Assembly: GCF_022179645.1 (NCBI RefSeq)
Contig: NZ_BPRA01000003.1
Location: 186,001-250,000, forward strand
Origin: Methylobacterium thuringiense
Lineage (GTDB): Bacteria; Pseudomonadota; Alphaproteobacteria; Rhizobiales; Beijerinckiaceae
DNA: 64,000 bases
Reading direction: 5' to 3'
Position 1 is the first letter of the stretch. Every line of letters begins with the position of its first letter. The notes under the pieces were generated by a model. The model was not told the origin of the DNA. It searched no databases and was given only the letters and a program-made list of their open reading frames with translations. Position numbers and translations under genes: made by a program. Below are positions 1 to 8,585 of the stretch, in pieces.

Positions 1-628
1 GCCCTTCGAGGAGGGCGTTGGCGGCCTGGAGCCGGAAATCCCGAGAGACGATGCCGGCCGGCAGGCCGAGCAGCGCCAAGGTCTCGACGGCGGCGCGGGC
101 GCGTTCGAGGCGGAGCCGGCCCGAGATCAGCGCGGCCCGGCCGAGATGCGGGCGCACGCTGTCGAGCAGCTCCACCGATGCCTCCGGCACCGGGCCGTTG
201 CGGTAGGCGCGCTCCACGCTGAACACCAGGGTGTCGCCCGTGCTCATCGGGAAGGCGGTGGCCGTGGCCCAACCCAGTCCCTGCGGGCGCAGGAACTGGT
301 TGATGAGGGGGTCGTTTTCGATCTCCTTGGGCGAGTAGACGTCCTTCTCGACGATGAAACCGGCATGGCGCGCCTTGAGCACGGCCGGTGTGCGGGTGTT
401 CCGCTCCGGCCAGCCCTGCTCGACGAAGCTCTCGACGAAGCCGCTCAGCCCCTGCGTGCTGATGAAGCGGAAATCGGTGGTGTCGGCGGCGAGCAGGATC
501 GTGCCGACGCCGCCGGCGATGTCGGTCATCGAATCGAGCACGGAGGTCCACGATTCGGGGACGACCGAGGCCTCGTAGATCTTGTCGGTGATCGCTTCGA
601 TGTCGAAGCGCCGTGTCGCGCTCGCCAT
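1..628 (-). CDS. LuxR-type regulator, N-terminal part (cut by window edge)
   Basis: Open frame from an ATG at 628 running off the left edge, so only about 209 residues are present and no stop is seen. The protein begins MASATRRFDIEAITDKIYEA and holds a roughly 200-residue sensor-like region containing PESWTSVLDSM and LGLPAGIVSRDFRLQAAN. That layout resembles the large methylobacterial family of LuxR regulators with an N-terminal ligand or PAS-like domain and a C-terminal helix-turn-helix. The HTH would lie outside the window, so the assignment is by resemblance only. It could instead be a sensor protein with no DNA-binding domain. The roughly 250 bp to icd hold no gene. Confidence 0.6.
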   Translation of the reverse strand, partial: MASATRRFDIEAITDKIYEASVVPESWTSVLDSMTDIAGGVGTILLAADTTDFRFISTQGLSGFVESFVEQGWPERNTRTPAVLKARHAGFIVEKDVYSPKEIENDPLINQFLRPQGLGWATATAFPMSTGDTLVFSVERAYRNGPVPEASVELLDSVRPHLGRAALISGRLRLERARAAVETLALLGLPAGIVSRDFRLQAANALLEG

Positions 629-877
629 GCGCCGGAGCCTGGGTTTTGCCCCCGCGAAACGCGATGGGATCGCCTCAGGTTAACCGTTGTCGCCGCCTGC
701 CGCCACCGTTGCGGGCAAGATTGACACAAAAATCGCTACGGTTGTTCAAGGCCATCTGAAGTCGAGCCGGGCCGACGCAAAGGAACGGCCCGGTCGAGCC
801 GGACAGGCTCTGCGGTCACCGGCCGGGACCAGTGTGGGCGCCATCGATTGAATACATGATAACGCCCGCCTGGATCT

Positions 878-2092
878 TCAGACGCCCATGGCGGTCTTGA
901 GGTTGGCGTCGACCTTGTCGAGGAAGCCGGTGGTGGAGAGCCATTTCTGGTCCGGGCCGACGAGGAGGGCGAGGTCCTTGGTCATGAAGCCGGACTCGAC
1001 CGTGTCGACGCAGACAGTCTCGAGCTTCGTCGCGAAGCTCGCCAGCTCGGCATTGCCGTCGAGCTTGGCCCGGTGGGCGAGGCCGCGGGTCCAGGCGAAG
1101 ATCGAGGCGATGGAGTTCGTCGAGGTTTCCTTGCCCTTCTGATGCTCGCGGTAGTGGCGCGTCACCGTGCCGTGCGCGGCCTCGGCCTCGACGGTCTGGC
1201 CGTCCGGCGTCAGCAGCACCGAGGTCATTAGGCCGAGGGAGCCGAAGCCCTGCGCCACCGTGTCGGACTGCACGTCGCCGTCGTAGTTCTTGCAGGCCCA
1301 GACGTAGCCGCCCGACCATTTCAGCGCCGAGGCGACCATGTCGTCGATCAGGCGGTGCTCGTAGGTGATGCCGAGCGAGACGAAGCGCGACTTGAACTCC
1401 TCCTGGTAGACCTGCTCGAACAGGTCCTTGAAGCGCCCGTCATAGGCCTTGAGGATCGTGTTCTTCGTGGAGAGGTAGACCGGGTACTTGCGGGCGAGGC
1501 CGTAGTTCAGCGAGGCGCGGGCGAAGTCGCGGATCGAGTCGTCGAGGTTGTACATCGCGAGCGCGACGCCCGGCGCCGGGAACTTGAACACCTCCTGCTC
1601 GATCACCGTGCCGTCGTCGCCCTCGAACTTGATGGTCAGGCGGCCCTTGCCCGGAACCTTGAAGTTCGTGCAGCGGTACTGGTCGCCATAGGCGTGGCGG
1701 CCGATCACGATCGGCTGGGTCCAGCCGGGCACGAGGCGCGGCACGTTCTTGCAGATGATCGGCTCGCGGAAGATCACGCCGCCGAGGATGTTGCGGACCG
1801 TGCCGTTCGGCGACTTCCACATCTCCTTGAGCTTGAACTCTTCGACGCGCTGCTCGTCGGGGGTGATGGTGGCGCATTTCACGCCGACGCCGTGGCGCTT
1901 GATCGCCTCGGCCGCATCGACCGTGACCTGGTCGTCGGTGGCGTCGCGGTGCTCGATGCCGAGGTCGTAATAGTCGAGGTCGAGATCGAGGTAGGGGTGG
2001 ATGAGCTTGTTCTTGATCTCCGCCCAGATGATCCGGGTCATCTCGTCGCCGTCGAGTTCGACGACCGGATTCGCCACCTTGATCTTCGCCAT
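878..2092 (-). CDS. icd: NADP-dependent isocitrate dehydrogenase
   Basis: A 404-residue homodimeric-type isocitrate dehydrogenase, which oxidatively decarboxylates isocitrate to 2-oxoglutarate and makes NADPH in the TCA cycle. The N terminus [20 protein letters not shown] is typical of the eukaryote-like family, as is the length. The isocitrate-binding stretch [13 protein letters not shown], the metal-binding YDGDVQSD and the cofactor region [21 protein letters not shown] are all present. The gene stands alone, with the WcbI-like gene divergent upstream. In a serine-cycle methylotroph its role would be TCA function and 2-oxoglutarate supply. The start is supported by the conserved N terminus. 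Confidence 0.97.
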   Translation of the reverse strand: MAKIKVANPVVELDGDEMTRIIWAEIKNKLIHPYLDLDLDYYDLGIEHRDATDDQVTVDAAEAIKRHGVGVKCATITPDEQRVEEFKLKEMWKSPNGTVRNILGGVIFREPIICKNVPRLVPGWTQPIVIGRHAYGDQYRCTNFKVPGKGRLTIKFEGDDGTVIEQEVFKFPAPGVALAMYNLDDSIRDFARASLNYGLARKYPVYLSTKNTILKAYDGRFKDLFEQVYQEEFKSRFVSLGITYEHRLIDDMVASALKWSGGYVWACKNYDGDVQSDTVAQGFGSLGLMTSVLLTPDGQTVEAEAAHGTVTRHYREHQKGKETSTNSIASIFAWTRGLAHRAKLDGNAELASFATKLETVCVDTVESGFMTKDLALLVGPDQKWLSTTGFLDKVDANLKTAMGV

Positions 2093-2373
2093 ATCGCTTC
2101 CCCGCTGGAGCGCTTCCCGCCGAAATCGATGCCGGGCCGGCCCGGGGAAGCGCGAAAGAACAATGACCGGATCCCCTCCGGCGCGCGCCGCGGGTCAGGT
2201 CGGAACCCGCTATAACGCGGTGCACCAAAGGCACAAAGCGATCGTGGCACCGGATGCGCGCACGGACCGGCGATCCGGGCCGCGCGCTGGCGCTCCATGC
2301 CCTCCCACGCCGCTCGCTCGACAGGCGGCCCGCGGTAATTGCCGGGCGGCGGGCGTCATGCCAGAAGCGCCCG

Positions 2374-3387
2374 ATGCTGATGATGGACGTTCTGTCCGAT
2401 GTCCGGCGCAGCCTCCTGTCGCGCGGCTCGGAGCGGCGGGCGCGCCGAGCCGGCCTCGGCCGGACACCCCGAATCCTGGTGATCGGCACCTGCCAGGGGT
2501 CGGCGGTGGCCCAGGCGATGTCGCTGCTGCTGCCGGACGCCGCCGTGACCGGCCTGTCCGCCTTCACGCTGAACCGGCGGTTTCCGCGCTTGGCGGACCT
2601 CCTCGCCGAAGCGCGCCGCCACGACTTCGTGTTCACGAACCACTATCTGCCGCCGTTCCGGGATGGCGGCGACCTGCTGGGGCTGCTGGCCGAGACGCGG
2701 GCCGTGCTGATCCCGAGCGTGGTGTTCGCCGCCTTTCACCCCGATCAGGTTCGCGTCGGCATGGACGAGCGGCGGCCGGCCTATGGCGGGCTCCTGAGCC
2801 CGATGGGGCACGCCCATTCCGCCCTCGCCCTGTTCGGTCATCTCGAAGGCGTCGGCCTCGACGGAACCCTCGGGCTCTACGACGGGCGCATCTACGGCGA
2901 GCTCGGCTACTACGATCAGTGGAACGCCTCGGCCGAAGGCCTGCGCGTCCTCGGGGCGCAGGCCGGATACGATTTCGATGCCGACCTGATCCGCTGGAGC
3001 CGCCGCGGCTGCTTCATGCATTCGGACAACCATCCGAAGATGTACGTCGCCGCCGACCTCGCCCGCGGCCTGCTCGACAAGGCCGGAATTCCCTACGTGC
3101 CCTGCGATCTCGACAGCTATCTCGCGGACACCCTGATCGCCGGCGGGACCTGGCCGGTCTATCCGGACATTGCCCGCCATTACGGCGTGCCGGGCAACAC
3201 CCTGTTCTTCAAGGTCGAGACGCCGCGAAGCGGCCCGGCGCGGACCATGACCCTGCGCGCCTTCGTCGAAGCGAGCTTCGCCCGCTACCGGACGGTTCCG
3301 GACGAAGCGCTCACCTGCGCGCGCGTCGCGGCCTGGCGGGCCGATCCTGCGATCCGCGGGATGCTCCGCGCCGCCGCCGGCCGCTAG
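2374..3387 (+). CDS. WcbI-like polysaccharide biosynthesis protein
   Basis: About 337 residues from ATG 2374. An upstream in-frame ATG at 2254 is open but codes for an arginine-rich, low-quality extension, so I prefer the later start, and ATGs at 2380 and 2383 are also possible. Near residue 37 is the motif VIGTCQGSAVAQ, followed by alternating beta and helix segments and FTNHYLPPF. This fits the WcbI family of putative acetyltransferases acting in capsule or exopolysaccharide synthesis. The family call rests on the GxCQ motif and fold pattern only. No polysaccharide genes are adjacent. The stop codon runs directly into repeat copy A. Confidence 0.6.
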   Translation: MLMMDVLSDVRRSLLSRGSERRARRAGLGRTPRILVIGTCQGSAVAQAMSLLLPDAAVTGLSAFTLNRRFPRLADLLAEARRHDFVFTNHYLPPFRDGGDLLGLLAETRAVLIPSVVFAAFHPDQVRVGMDERRPAYGGLLSPMGHAHSALALFGHLEGVGLDGTLGLYDGRIYGELGYYDQWNASAEGLRVLGAQAGYDFDADLIRWSRRGCFMHSDNHPKMYVAADLARGLLDKAGIPYVPCDLDSYLADTLIAGGTWPVYPDIARHYGVPGNTLFFKVETPRSGPARTMTLRAFVEASFARYRTVPDEALTCARVAAWRADPAIRGMLRAAAGR

Positions 3388-3489
3388 AGCGCTTTCCGAC
3401 CAAGTGGTTGCCGGTTGGTCGAAAGAAAGCGCGTTACGACAATCGCTGAGAGACGCCGGCCCGATGCAGTCGGGTCGGGTACGGCTCTC
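3385..3489 (+). repeat. Dispersed palindromic repeat, copy A
   Basis: It begins at the stop codon of the WcbI-like gene. Left half: a hairpin with outer arms GCGCTTTC (3389-3396) and GAAAGCGC (3425-3432) and inner arms GACCAA (3398-3403) and TTGGTC (3415-3420). Right half: a conserved block with GCCGGCCCGATGCAGTCGGG and a tail reading GGTACGGCTCTC. Related copies lie at 18501-18603 and 19155-19258. It sits between the 3' ends of two convergent genes, so it may act as a terminator or a REP-like element. Confidence 0.8.
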
Positions 3490-3493
3490 AGCC

Positions 3494-4009
3494 TCAGCCA
3501 CGCTGCAGTCCCGGCGGCCGGGTGCGCAGGCGCAGGCCCAGCCAGACCAGGATCGCCAGCGCCACGCAGTTGAGTGCGACGGTGATCTCCTCCCGCGGCG
3601 CCAGCGAGAGCGCATAGCCGCCGCTATGCACCGGATCGAGCTGCCAGCCGAAGACGAGGCTGCCGTCGGCCCGGCTGCGGACGAACAGGTCGGCCAGTAT
3701 CCAGCCGCTGGAGGCGATGCGGAAGGTGAGCGACGCGCCCGTGAACCAGACCAGTTGCGCCAGCTGCACCGGCAGCGACAGCGCGTAGCCCCAACGCCGG
3801 TCGAACCAGAGGGCGACGCCCGCGACGACGCTCGCCGCGAGAACGAGCCCGATGATCAGCACGCCGGGCAGCAGCGTCAGGGGCACGGCGAATCCGGTCT
3901 GGCCGAGATCCCGGAGGAACCCCCAGAGACCGTTGATCCCGCCCCAGATCTCGACCAGCGCCACCGTGTAGCGCAGGCCGTCATGCTCGTGTCGCGACTG
4001 TCGGGTCAT
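3494..4009 (-). CDS. Hypothetical integral membrane protein
   Basis: A 171-residue protein with about four hydrophobic segments: near residues 18-35, 43-65 (LTLLPGVLIIGLVLAASVVA), 78-100 and 142-160. The N terminus is charged (MTRQSRHEHDGLRYTV). I do not recognise a family beyond a general resemblance to small DUF6163-like membrane proteins of Hyphomicrobiales. It is divergent from the Fae paralogue with 113 bp between starts, so the two may share a regulatory region. There are no catalytic motifs. Confidence 0.7.
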   Translation of the reverse strand: MTRQSRHEHDGLRYTVALVEIWGGINGLWGFLRDLGQTGFAVPLTLLPGVLIIGLVLAASVVAGVALWFDRRWGYALSLPVQLAQLVWFTGASLTFRIASSGWILADLFVRSRADGSLVFGWQLDPVHSGGYALSLAPREEITVALNCVALAILVWLGLRLRTRPPGLQRG

Positions 4010-4122
4010 GGCCGCGAGGCCTTACCGGACGGACCCCGTCCGCGCCACCCGCATGGCCCTGGCCCTGGATTTCGTGCATCAGCGCAACAGGTTCAGGCCA
4101 TTCCCATTTCCAAGGAGACATC

Positions 4123-4671
4123 ATGAGCGACCGTATCATCCTGCGCGCCGGCGAGGCCCTCGTCGCGGGCGGCGCGCCGAACACGGCGGCCGAGCCCGAG
4201 GTCATCATCGGCGAGCTCGACGGGCCGGTCGGCACCGCGCTCGCCACCCTGACCGGCGATCAGGTCGTCGGCCATTCGCGCGTGTTCGCGCTGCTGAACA
4301 CCGACATCATGGTCCGCCCGGTGACGCTCTGCGTCTCCAAGGTCAGCGTGACAGAGAGCAAGTACACCTCGATCCTGATGGGCACGGTGCAGTTCGCCAT
4401 CGCCAACGGCGTCCTCGACGCGGTCCGCGCCGGCTACATCCCCAAGCACAAGGCCAACGACCTCGGCATCATCTGCTCGGTCTGGCTCAGCCCCGGCGTG
4501 ATCGAGGCCGAGACCGTCGACCACAAGTCGCTGTTCGAGATCCAGCGCAAGGGCATGTGCGAGGCGATCCGCAAGGCCATGACCAACGAGCCCTCGATCG
4601 ATTGGCTGCTGGAGAACCAGGACAAGATCACCCACAAATATTATCAGATGGGTCTCGACGGTAAGATCTGA
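4123..4671 (+). CDS. Formaldehyde-activating-enzyme family paralogue
   Basis: A 182-residue member of the Fae family, whose founding enzyme condenses formaldehyde with tetrahydromethanopterin. Family features are GEALV near the N terminus, the VIIGELDGPVGTAL strand, the long central block ending in DAVRAGYIPKHKANDLGII, and a C-terminal EIQRKGMCEAIRKAM helix. It is clearly a paralogue and not canonical Fae. The segment NTAAEPEVIIG lines up with NEVAHIDLIIG of Fae1, placing Glu24 where the proposed catalytic His17 sits. The ATG has an excellent ribosome site (AAGGAGA, 6 bases upstream). A hairpin terminator follows. Substrate and activity are unknown, and a binding or sensor role is possible. 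Confidence 0.85.
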   Translation: MSDRIILRAGEALVAGGAPNTAAEPEVIIGELDGPVGTALATLTGDQVVGHSRVFALLNTDIMVRPVTLCVSKVSVTESKYTSILMGTVQFAIANGVLDAVRAGYIPKHKANDLGIICSVWLSPGVIEAETVDHKSLFEIQRKGMCEAIRKAMTNEPSIDWLLENQDKITHKYYQMGLDGKI

Positions 4672-4689
4672 TTTTTCTTTCGAGAGTTG

Positions 4690-4717
4690 CGCCGCCGGCT
4701 TTGCTGGCGGCGTTTTC
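4690..4717 (+). terminator. Rho-independent terminator after the Fae paralogue
   Basis: Stem CGCCGCCGGC / GCTGGCGGCG (one G-T pair) with a TTT loop, followed by TTTT. It lies about 18 bases after the Fae-paralogue stop and abuts the convergent TraX stop codon, which starts at 4717. Confidence 0.85.
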
Positions 4718-5490
4718 TAGGAACCGATGGCGAATCCGGCCGCGCGTAGTCCTACCAACGCCAGCAGGTGCCCCGGATAGAACGCGTGCAGCGCGTAGCG
4801 CGGCAGGAACCGCGGCCGCCCCTGCAGCCCCATCGCGAACAAAACAATCGCGGCAACGCCAACAAGAATCGTCGCCGCATCGAACATCGCCGACGGCAAC
4901 GGTGCTTCGCCGCGCGGATGCCAGCCATGGACGTTCAGCGCGAGGATGACGGCGACGAGCCAGGCCACGCCGCCCGCTCGCCCGGTCAGCGCCAGGAGGA
5001 ATGCCCCCGGCACCAGCACGCCCGCGAGGCCGAAATCCACGCCGGTCTTGGCGAGGCTCGGCAGCAGCAGCACGCAGGCGAGCCCCGCCGCCAGCACCGC
5101 ATGCCGCCACGCGCCGGCCTTCGCGAGCCACACCGCGAAAGCCGTGCCGGCGGCGAGGGTGACCAGAATGCTCGCCTCCGTCGTCCCGTAGGGAAAGGCC
5201 GTGGCGTAGATCGGTTGGGTCGGCACGGCGATGAGGAGCAGCGTCAGCACGTAGCGGCCGGGATCATGGCCGCGGGCGAGATGCAGCGCGGCGGCGAGGC
5301 AGAACAGCGGGAACGCGATCCGTCCGAGCCGCCAGAGCGGCACCGCGTGGCCGTCGAGCAGGATCGTGTCGACATGGTCGCCGATCATCAACACGGCCGC
5401 GACGAGCTTGATCGCGTCGAGCGGTGCGCCCTCCAGGCGCGAGCCCAAGGTTTTCCAGAAGCCCGTTTCGGTCGAGCCCGCGTCGGGCAT
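4717..5490 (-). CDS. TraX family membrane protein
   Basis: About 257 residues from ATG 5490, with roughly eight hydrophobic segments. The opening region LDAIKLVAAVLMIGDHVDTI is characteristic of TraX, the F-pilin acetyltransferase family. Chromosomal members occur widely outside conjugative plasmids and probably acylate or modify other targets. The frame stays open upstream to 5739, but that part overlaps trmJ and reads as non-coding. The gene is divergent from trmJ with 34 bp between starts. No conjugation gene is nearby, so a pilus role is unlikely. Confidence 0.85.
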   Translation of the reverse strand: MPDAGSTETGFWKTLGSRLEGAPLDAIKLVAAVLMIGDHVDTILLDGHAVPLWRLGRIAFPLFCLAAALHLARGHDPGRYVLTLLLIAVPTQPIYATAFPYGTTEASILVTLAAGTAFAVWLAKAGAWRHAVLAAGLACVLLLPSLAKTGVDFGLAGVLVPGAFLLALTGRAGGVAWLVAVILALNVHGWHPRGEAPLPSAMFDAATILVGVAAIVLFAMGLQGRPRFLPRYALHAFYPGHLLALVGLRAAGFAIGS

Positions 5491-5524
5491 GGCGCATTCC
5501 CCCGGTCCGTGCGAGAGGCCCGGC

Positions 5525-6274
5525 ATGTCCGGTGCCGCCCCCGTCATCATCCTGGTCGAGCCGCAACTCGCCGAGAACATCGGCATGACCGCCCGCGCCA
5601 TGGCGAATTTCGGGCTGGCCGAGCTGCGTCTCGTCGCGCCCAAGGGCGGTTGGCCGAAGAAGGGCGTGCGCGAGGCGGCGTCGGGCGCCGTCCATGTCCT
5701 CGACGGCGTCACGATCCACGCGACGCTCGGCGAGGCCATCGCCGACCTGCAATACGTGGTGGCGACTACCGCCCGCGAGCGCGGCCAGATGAAGCGCGCC
5801 TACGCCCCCGACGCGGCCATGGCCGACGTCGCCGCGCGGCAGGACACCGGACAGCGGGTCGGGATCCTGTTCGGGCGCGAGCGCACGGGGCTGTCGAACG
5901 ACGAGGTTTCGCTGGCGGATGCCATCGTCACCTTTCCGGTCTCGGACGAGTTCTCCTCGCTCAACCTCGCCCAGGCAGTGCTGCTCGTCGCCTACGAGTG
6001 GCGCCGCGCCGCCGGCCTCGCCCGCCAGCCCTTCGACGGTGCGATGACGGCCCCGCCCGCGAGCCGCGAGGCCGTGCTCTCGCTGTTCGAGAGCCTGGAG
6101 ACGGCGCTCGGCCGGGCCGGGTTCTACCCTCCCGAAAAGCGTCTCGGCATCATCCGCAACATGCGCGACCGGCTCCACCGCATGGCGCTGACCGAGCAGG
6201 ACGTGCGCACGTTTCGCGGGGCCTTGCGGGCGCTGACGCGGCGGGCGAGGCGCGATCCGATCGATCCGGCGTGA
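5525..6274 (+). CDS. trmJ: tRNA (cytidine/uridine-2'-O)-methyltransferase TrmJ
   Basis: About 249 residues from ATG 5525. It belongs to the SpoU/SPOUT methyltransferases that 2'-O-methylate tRNA position 32. The three SpoU motifs are present: motif 1 in LAENIGMTARAMANFG, motif 2 in VGILFGRERTGLSNDEV, and motif 3 in SSLNLAQAVLLVAYEW. A C-terminal helical extension (RRLGIIRNMRDRLHRM-like) is typical of TrmJ as opposed to TrmL. The frame is open upstream to 5366 over the TraX gene. I chose 5525 because the first beta strand (VIILVEPQLAENIG) begins just after it. Confidence 0.92.
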   Translation: MSGAAPVIILVEPQLAENIGMTARAMANFGLAELRLVAPKGGWPKKGVREAASGAVHVLDGVTIHATLGEAIADLQYVVATTARERGQMKRAYAPDAAMADVAARQDTGQRVGILFGRERTGLSNDEVSLADAIVTFPVSDEFSSLNLAQAVLLVAYEWRRAAGLARQPFDGAMTAPPASREAVLSLFESLETALGRAGFYPPEKRLGIIRNMRDRLHRMALTEQDVRTFRGALRALTRRARRDPIDPA

Positions 6275-6325
6275 GCGACCGGCCGAGTCCGCCGCATCGT
6301 CAGGGTGCGGCCGACGCGATAAGAC

Positions 6326-6715
6326 GTGAGCGCTCTGTACCATGCGAGGAAGCGGCACGTGACGCTGGCTGAACGGGTTCGCGCTGCGGCGGCCAAGGGA
6401 CGTCGGCTGGCGGAAGCCTTTCCCGGCGCGACGAAAGCCGACGACTTACCCTGGAAGGTGATCGAGGCCTTCGATTCGGACGTACGCCCCAATGTCGAAC
6501 GGGATCGGCGGATCGAGGACGAACGCGATCGGGTCCTCATCGCGTCCGTAATCCTTGCGGAAAGCGACGGGGACGACGTCGCGACGGCACGGCAGCATCT
6601 CGTCGGTGCGATCGACTACCTGGAAGAATCGGTGCTGCGCTTCGGGCGGGTGAACCAGGCGGCCACCCGGCTCGGCTACGGACAGGTCGGTGATCGACTG
6701 TCGAAGGGGCAATGA
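6326..6715 (+). CDS. Hypothetical protein, small and helical
   Basis: A 129-residue frame starting at GTG 6326, with an alternative GTG at 6359. It is charged and probably mostly helical: RVRAAAAKGRRLAEAF, then DDLPWKVIEAFDSDVR, and a C-terminal helix in YLEESVLRFGRVNQAATRLG. I recognise no family. It lies 51 bp after trmJ in the same direction and could be cotranscribed. Its existence rests on amino-acid composition and lack of a better frame. Confidence 0.5.
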   Translation: MSALYHARKRHVTLAERVRAAAAKGRRLAEAFPGATKADDLPWKVIEAFDSDVRPNVERDRRIEDERDRVLIASVILAESDGDDVATARQHLVGAIDYLEESVLRFGRVNQAATRLGYGQVGDRLSKGQ

Positions 6716-6736
6716 CGCCGGCCGCGAGATGCGCCT

Positions 6737-7129
6737 CTACGGATCGAGGACGAGCCCGTCGTATCGGGCGACCAGCCCCGGCGGCGCGGTGGTGCTCCAG
6801 GCGCTGAGGAGCGCCCGGCGCAAGACATCCTCCTCGGCCGCGTACAGGGCGAGGCTCGTCCAGCCGCGACTGCCCCAATTGCCCGGGACCGTCTCGAAAG
6901 AATCGGGCTCGGTCTCGACCAATGTGGCTTGGGTCTCGCGTGTCAGCCGCACGACGAGGCGCTCCTCCTCCGTCCAGAGCGTCGCGTAGACCCGGCCCCC
7001 GACCCGGAAATCGGGATGCCCCTGGTGGGCCCCCTCGACCGTCTCGGGAAGCAACAGCGCGAGTGCGCGCACGTCCTCCGGCAGGCACGGCACGGCTGTC
7101 AGCCCGAACTGCCCGTCGGGGCCTGCCAC
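6737..7129 (-). CDS. MmcQ/YjbR family DNA-binding-like protein
   Basis: A 130-residue protein of the MmcQ/YjbR family (DUF419). It shows the family pattern: an N-terminal helix VRALALLLPETVEG, then HPDFRVGGRVYATLW, a basic strand ERLVVRLT and the tail GSRGWTSLALYAAEED. These proteins have a CyaY-like fold, and their biochemical role is mostly undefined. The GTG at 7129 overlaps the upstream minus-strand gene by 31 bases. An in-frame GTG at 7093 (protein starting near PCLPEDVRA) would remove the overlap and fits the family start better. Confidence 0.8.
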   Translation of the reverse strand: MAGPDGQFGLTAVPCLPEDVRALALLLPETVEGAHQGHPDFRVGGRVYATLWTEEERLVVRLTRETQATLVETEPDSFETVPGNWGSRGWTSLALYAAEEDVLRRALLSAWSTTAPPGLVARYDGLVLDP

Positions 7130-7341
7130 GACACGCCGGGATGCTCACGCACGTCGCCGGCTTTCGTGCCGGTATCCGCGTCGCTGACCCAGTCTCCCGG
7201 CTCGACGACGTCCTCGATCGTGTCCTCGGGATAAGCCGCCTCGAGAAACAGCCGCGCTTCGCCCTCGGCCGCAGCCCTCACCGTGATCAGCGGCTTCTCG
7301 CCGTTCGGCCCGCGGACCTTCGCGATGAACAGGGTCGTCAT
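7099..7341 (-). CDS. Hypothetical small acidic protein
   Basis: An 80-residue protein starting MTTLFIAKVRGPNGEKPLIT, with a beta-rich first half and an acidic centre (EDTIEDVVEPGDWVSD). I see no membrane segment, signal peptide or cysteines. It is immediately upstream of, and may be translationally coupled to, the YjbR-like gene. I do not recognise it. Confidence 0.6.
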   Translation of the reverse strand: MTTLFIAKVRGPNGEKPLITVRAAAEGEARLFLEAAYPEDTIEDVVEPGDWVSDADTGTKAGDVREHPGVSWQAPTGSSG

Positions 7342-7508
7342 TGACAGGAATCCTCCGGCGGCTGGGTCTGCCGCGCCGGGTCGTCAACGCGTTGCCCTTC
7401 CGGGCGGTCCCATGGCGTGAACGCGCTTGCGCTTCGTGGGTCGCCAACCGAACTGGGCGGGCTGCCCCGCGAGTCGGCGTTATGCTGGCTCATCGGCTGA
7501 CTCGCGCG

Positions 7509-8522
7509 CTACGCGATCGCCACCACGATCTTCCCCACATGCGCGCCCTCGCCGAGGGCCGCCAGCGCCTGCTTCGCCGCGTCGAACCCGAACGTCCGGT
7601 CGATCACCGGCTTGATGGCGTGGAGCGCGATCACGCGGTTCATGTCCTCGAACATCTCGCGCGAGCCCACGGCGACGCCACGCACGAGGCAGCTTCCGCC
7701 GAGGATGGCCAACGGGTCGATCGGCTCGCCCTGGGCGAGGAGACCGATCAGGCCGACATGGCCGCCCGGCCGGGTGGAGGCGATCGACCGGGGCAACGTG
7801 CCGGTGCCGCCGATCTCGACGACGTGGTCGACGCCGACGCCGCCGGTGAGGCGGCGGACCTCCTTCTCCCAGTCGGGATGCTCACGGTAGTTGATGGTCT
7901 CGTCCGCGCCGAGGCCCTTGGCCTTCTCCAACTTCGCGTCGCTTGACGAGGTGGCGATCACCCGTGCGCCGGCCGCGTGGGCCAATTGAATCGCGAAAAT
8001 CGAGACGCCGCCGGTGCCGAGCGTCAGAACGGTCTCGCCGGCCTTCAACGGCTTCGCGCCGTAGAGCGCGTTCCAGGCGGTGACGGCGGCGCAGGGGAGG
8101 GTCGCGCCTTCCTCGAACGAGAGGTGGTCCGGCAGCGCGACCAGGCCCTCCTCCGAAAACACCTGGAACTCGGCGAGCACGCCGTCGACGGCGCCGCCGA
8201 GCGCCGTCTGCCACATGTCCGCGACCTGCGCCCCGCCGAGCCAGGACTGCGAGAAGATGCAGGCGACGCGCTCGCCGCCCGCGAAGCGCCGCACACCCGG
8301 ACCGACGGCGACGACCTCGCCGGCCCCGTCCGAGACGGGGATCAGCCGGTCGAGGTTCACCGCGAACGGGTACTGGCCGTTGGCGATGAGCAGGTCGCGG
8401 TAGTTGAGCGAGGCGGCGTGCATCCGCACCAGCACCTGACCGTGACCCGGCTCCGGCTGCGTACGCTCGGCCAGCCGCCAGCTGTCGAGGCCGTCGGCGG
8501 AGGACATTTCGTAGGCGCGCAT
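7509..8522 (-). CDS. NAD(P)-dependent alcohol dehydrogenase / quinone reductase (MDR)
   Basis: A 337-residue medium-chain dehydrogenase/reductase. The N-terminal GroES-like domain has SLNYRDLLIANGQYP and VSDGAGEVVAVG. The Rossmann domain has LTLGTGGVSIFAIQLAHAAG, then GADETINYREHPDWEKEV and the C-terminal GKIVVAIA. The catalytic-zinc ligands and four-cysteine structural-zinc cluster of classical alcohol dehydrogenases are absent. It is therefore probably a zinc-independent oxidoreductase, acting on a quinone or alpha,beta-unsaturated carbonyl. The substrate is unknown. A second MDR gene of this general type is at 50289-51269. Confidence 0.88.
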   Translation of the reverse strand: MRAYEMSSADGLDSWRLAERTQPEPGHGQVLVRMHAASLNYRDLLIANGQYPFAVNLDRLIPVSDGAGEVVAVGPGVRRFAGGERVACIFSQSWLGGAQVADMWQTALGGAVDGVLAEFQVFSEEGLVALPDHLSFEEGATLPCAAVTAWNALYGAKPLKAGETVLTLGTGGVSIFAIQLAHAAGARVIATSSSDAKLEKAKGLGADETINYREHPDWEKEVRRLTGGVGVDHVVEIGGTGTLPRSIASTRPGGHVGLIGLLAQGEPIDPLAILGGSCLVRGVAVGSREMFEDMNRVIALHAIKPVIDRTFGFDAAKQALAALGEGAHVGKIVVAIA

Positions 8523-8585
8523 GGGGGGGCTCCTGGTCTTCGGGCTGTCGTGCGTGCCCTGAAGGTAGGCGCCGATCCCGTCAGG

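Noticed and set aside
4717-5490. TraX as evidence of a conjugative element
   Set aside because: Chromosomal TraX-family proteins are common and no tra, mob or integrase gene is nearby.
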